DNA of 13,882 bases. It comes from Caryophanales bacterium UBA6769. Its GTDB lineage: Bacteria; Bacillota; Bacilli; Bacillales; UBA6769. The notes below the pieces were generated by a model. That model saw nothing but the letters and a program-made list of their open reading frames with translations, had not been told where the DNA came from and did no database searches. The stretch spans positions 1 through 13,882 of the forward strand of contig DKGN01000203.1 of assembly GCA_002453275.1 (NCBI GenBank), in the 5' to 3' direction. Below, one piece after another: positions 13,541-13,882 of this stretch. Position 1 is the stretch's first letter, and each line of letters starts with the position of its first letter. Position numbers and translations under genes: made by a program.

Positions 13541-13882
13541 ATGAACAAAACAGCAGTTCTACATGAACTCAAACAATTGCTTAGTAACGATCGGGTGAGC
13601 GAAGAGCGAGAAAAACGCAAAGCATTTGCTAATGATACGTGGCCACTCAAACTCGTAAAGCGCTCATTTGGTAATGAGTCCACAGAGCCTCTCTGTGTCA
13701 TAAGCCCAACGACTACAGAGGAAGTGTCGCACGTACTCGCTTTCCTAAATGATAAGGGCATTCCTGTCGTTCCTTATGGGGGTGGATCTAGTGTTACAGG
13801 GGGAGCGGAGCCGACAAAAGATAGTGTCGTGTTGAATCTTGGTGAGATGAAGGAAGTCCTTCACCTTGATACAAATAACTTG
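13541..13882 (+). CDS. FAD-binding oxidase, GlcD/alkylglycerone-phosphate synthase type (3' end beyond window)
   Basis: The first 114 residues are visible. The segment from about residue 50 on is the PCMH-type FAD-binding domain: CVISPTTTEEVSHVLAF, then VVPYGGGSSVTGGAEP, which contacts the FAD pyrophosphate, and VVLNLGEMKEVLHLD. This opening is shared by D-lactate/glycolate oxidase subunits (GlcD-like) and by alkyldihydroxyacetonephosphate synthase-like proteins. The preceding N-terminal extension with TWPLKLVKRSFG fits the latter somewhat better, but the deciding C-terminal half is outside the window. The ATG has AAAGGA eight bases upstream and lies 18 bases after the aldehyde dehydrogenase stop, so the two are probably co-transcribed and may act on related substrates. 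Confidence 0.8.
   Translation, partial: MNKTAVLHELKQLLSNDRVSEEREKRKAFANDTWPLKLVKRSFGNESTEPLCVISPTTTEEVSHVLAFLNDKGIPVVPYGGGSSVTGGAEPTKDSVVLNLGEMKEVLHLDTNNL

Noticed and set aside
13519..13761. An 80-codon minus-strand open frame near the right end.
   Set aside because: It is antisense to the FAD-oxidase gene, which has a good ribosome binding site and a clear FAD-binding motif.

Overview
The window looks like a chromosomal segment of a low-GC Firmicute of the family Bacillaceae. It is AT-rich, has strong AGGAGG-type ribosome binding sites, and uses several GTG and TTG starts. It carries a complete copy of the Bacillus subtilis-type sigY-yxlCDEFG operon, a CarD/YdeB-like RNA polymerase regulator and a YwdH-like aldehyde dehydrogenase. 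No transposase, phage gene, tRNA, rRNA or CRISPR array was seen.

Layout. (1) Bases 1-4320 are read on the minus strand. They hold the 5' part of an actin-like ParM-family ATPase gene, running off the left edge, with an upstream block of GTATAC/GTTTAC repeats that resembles a partition centromere. Then come a ferritin, an adenine deaminase and a CarD-family regulator driven by a perfect consensus sigma-A promoter. (2) Bases 4344-6187 are read on the plus strand: a PadR-type repressor and a 12-helix MFS drug-efflux protein in a two-gene operon, with a palindrome next to the promoter and a strong terminator. (3) Bases 6229-9223 are read on the minus strand: the sigY operon (ECF sigma factor, small membrane regulators YxlC, YxlD and YxlE, and an ABC exporter YxlFG), preceded by an exact match to the autoregulatory sigma-Y promoter. 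(4) Bases 9248-12007 are read on the minus strand: an amidase-signature hydrolase, and upstream of it a short-chain dehydrogenase whose leader is a complete TPP (thiamine pyrophosphate) riboswitch with terminator and antiterminator. (5) Bases 12116-13882 are read on the plus strand: a class-3 aldehyde dehydrogenase and the start of a FAD-linked oxidase, probably one operon that continues past the right edge.

How the parts work together. The sigY unit is a self-contained regulatory circuit: SigY activates its own operon, YxlC with YxlD and YxlE hold it back at the membrane, and YxlFG is the likely transport output. PadR probably represses its own operon and so controls the efflux pump. The riboswitch should shut off the dehydrogenase when thiamine pyrophosphate is plentiful, which ties an enzyme of unknown reaction to thiamine status. 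The most unusual items are this thiamine-controlled, catalytically atypical dehydrogenase and the ParM-like gene with its repeat array.
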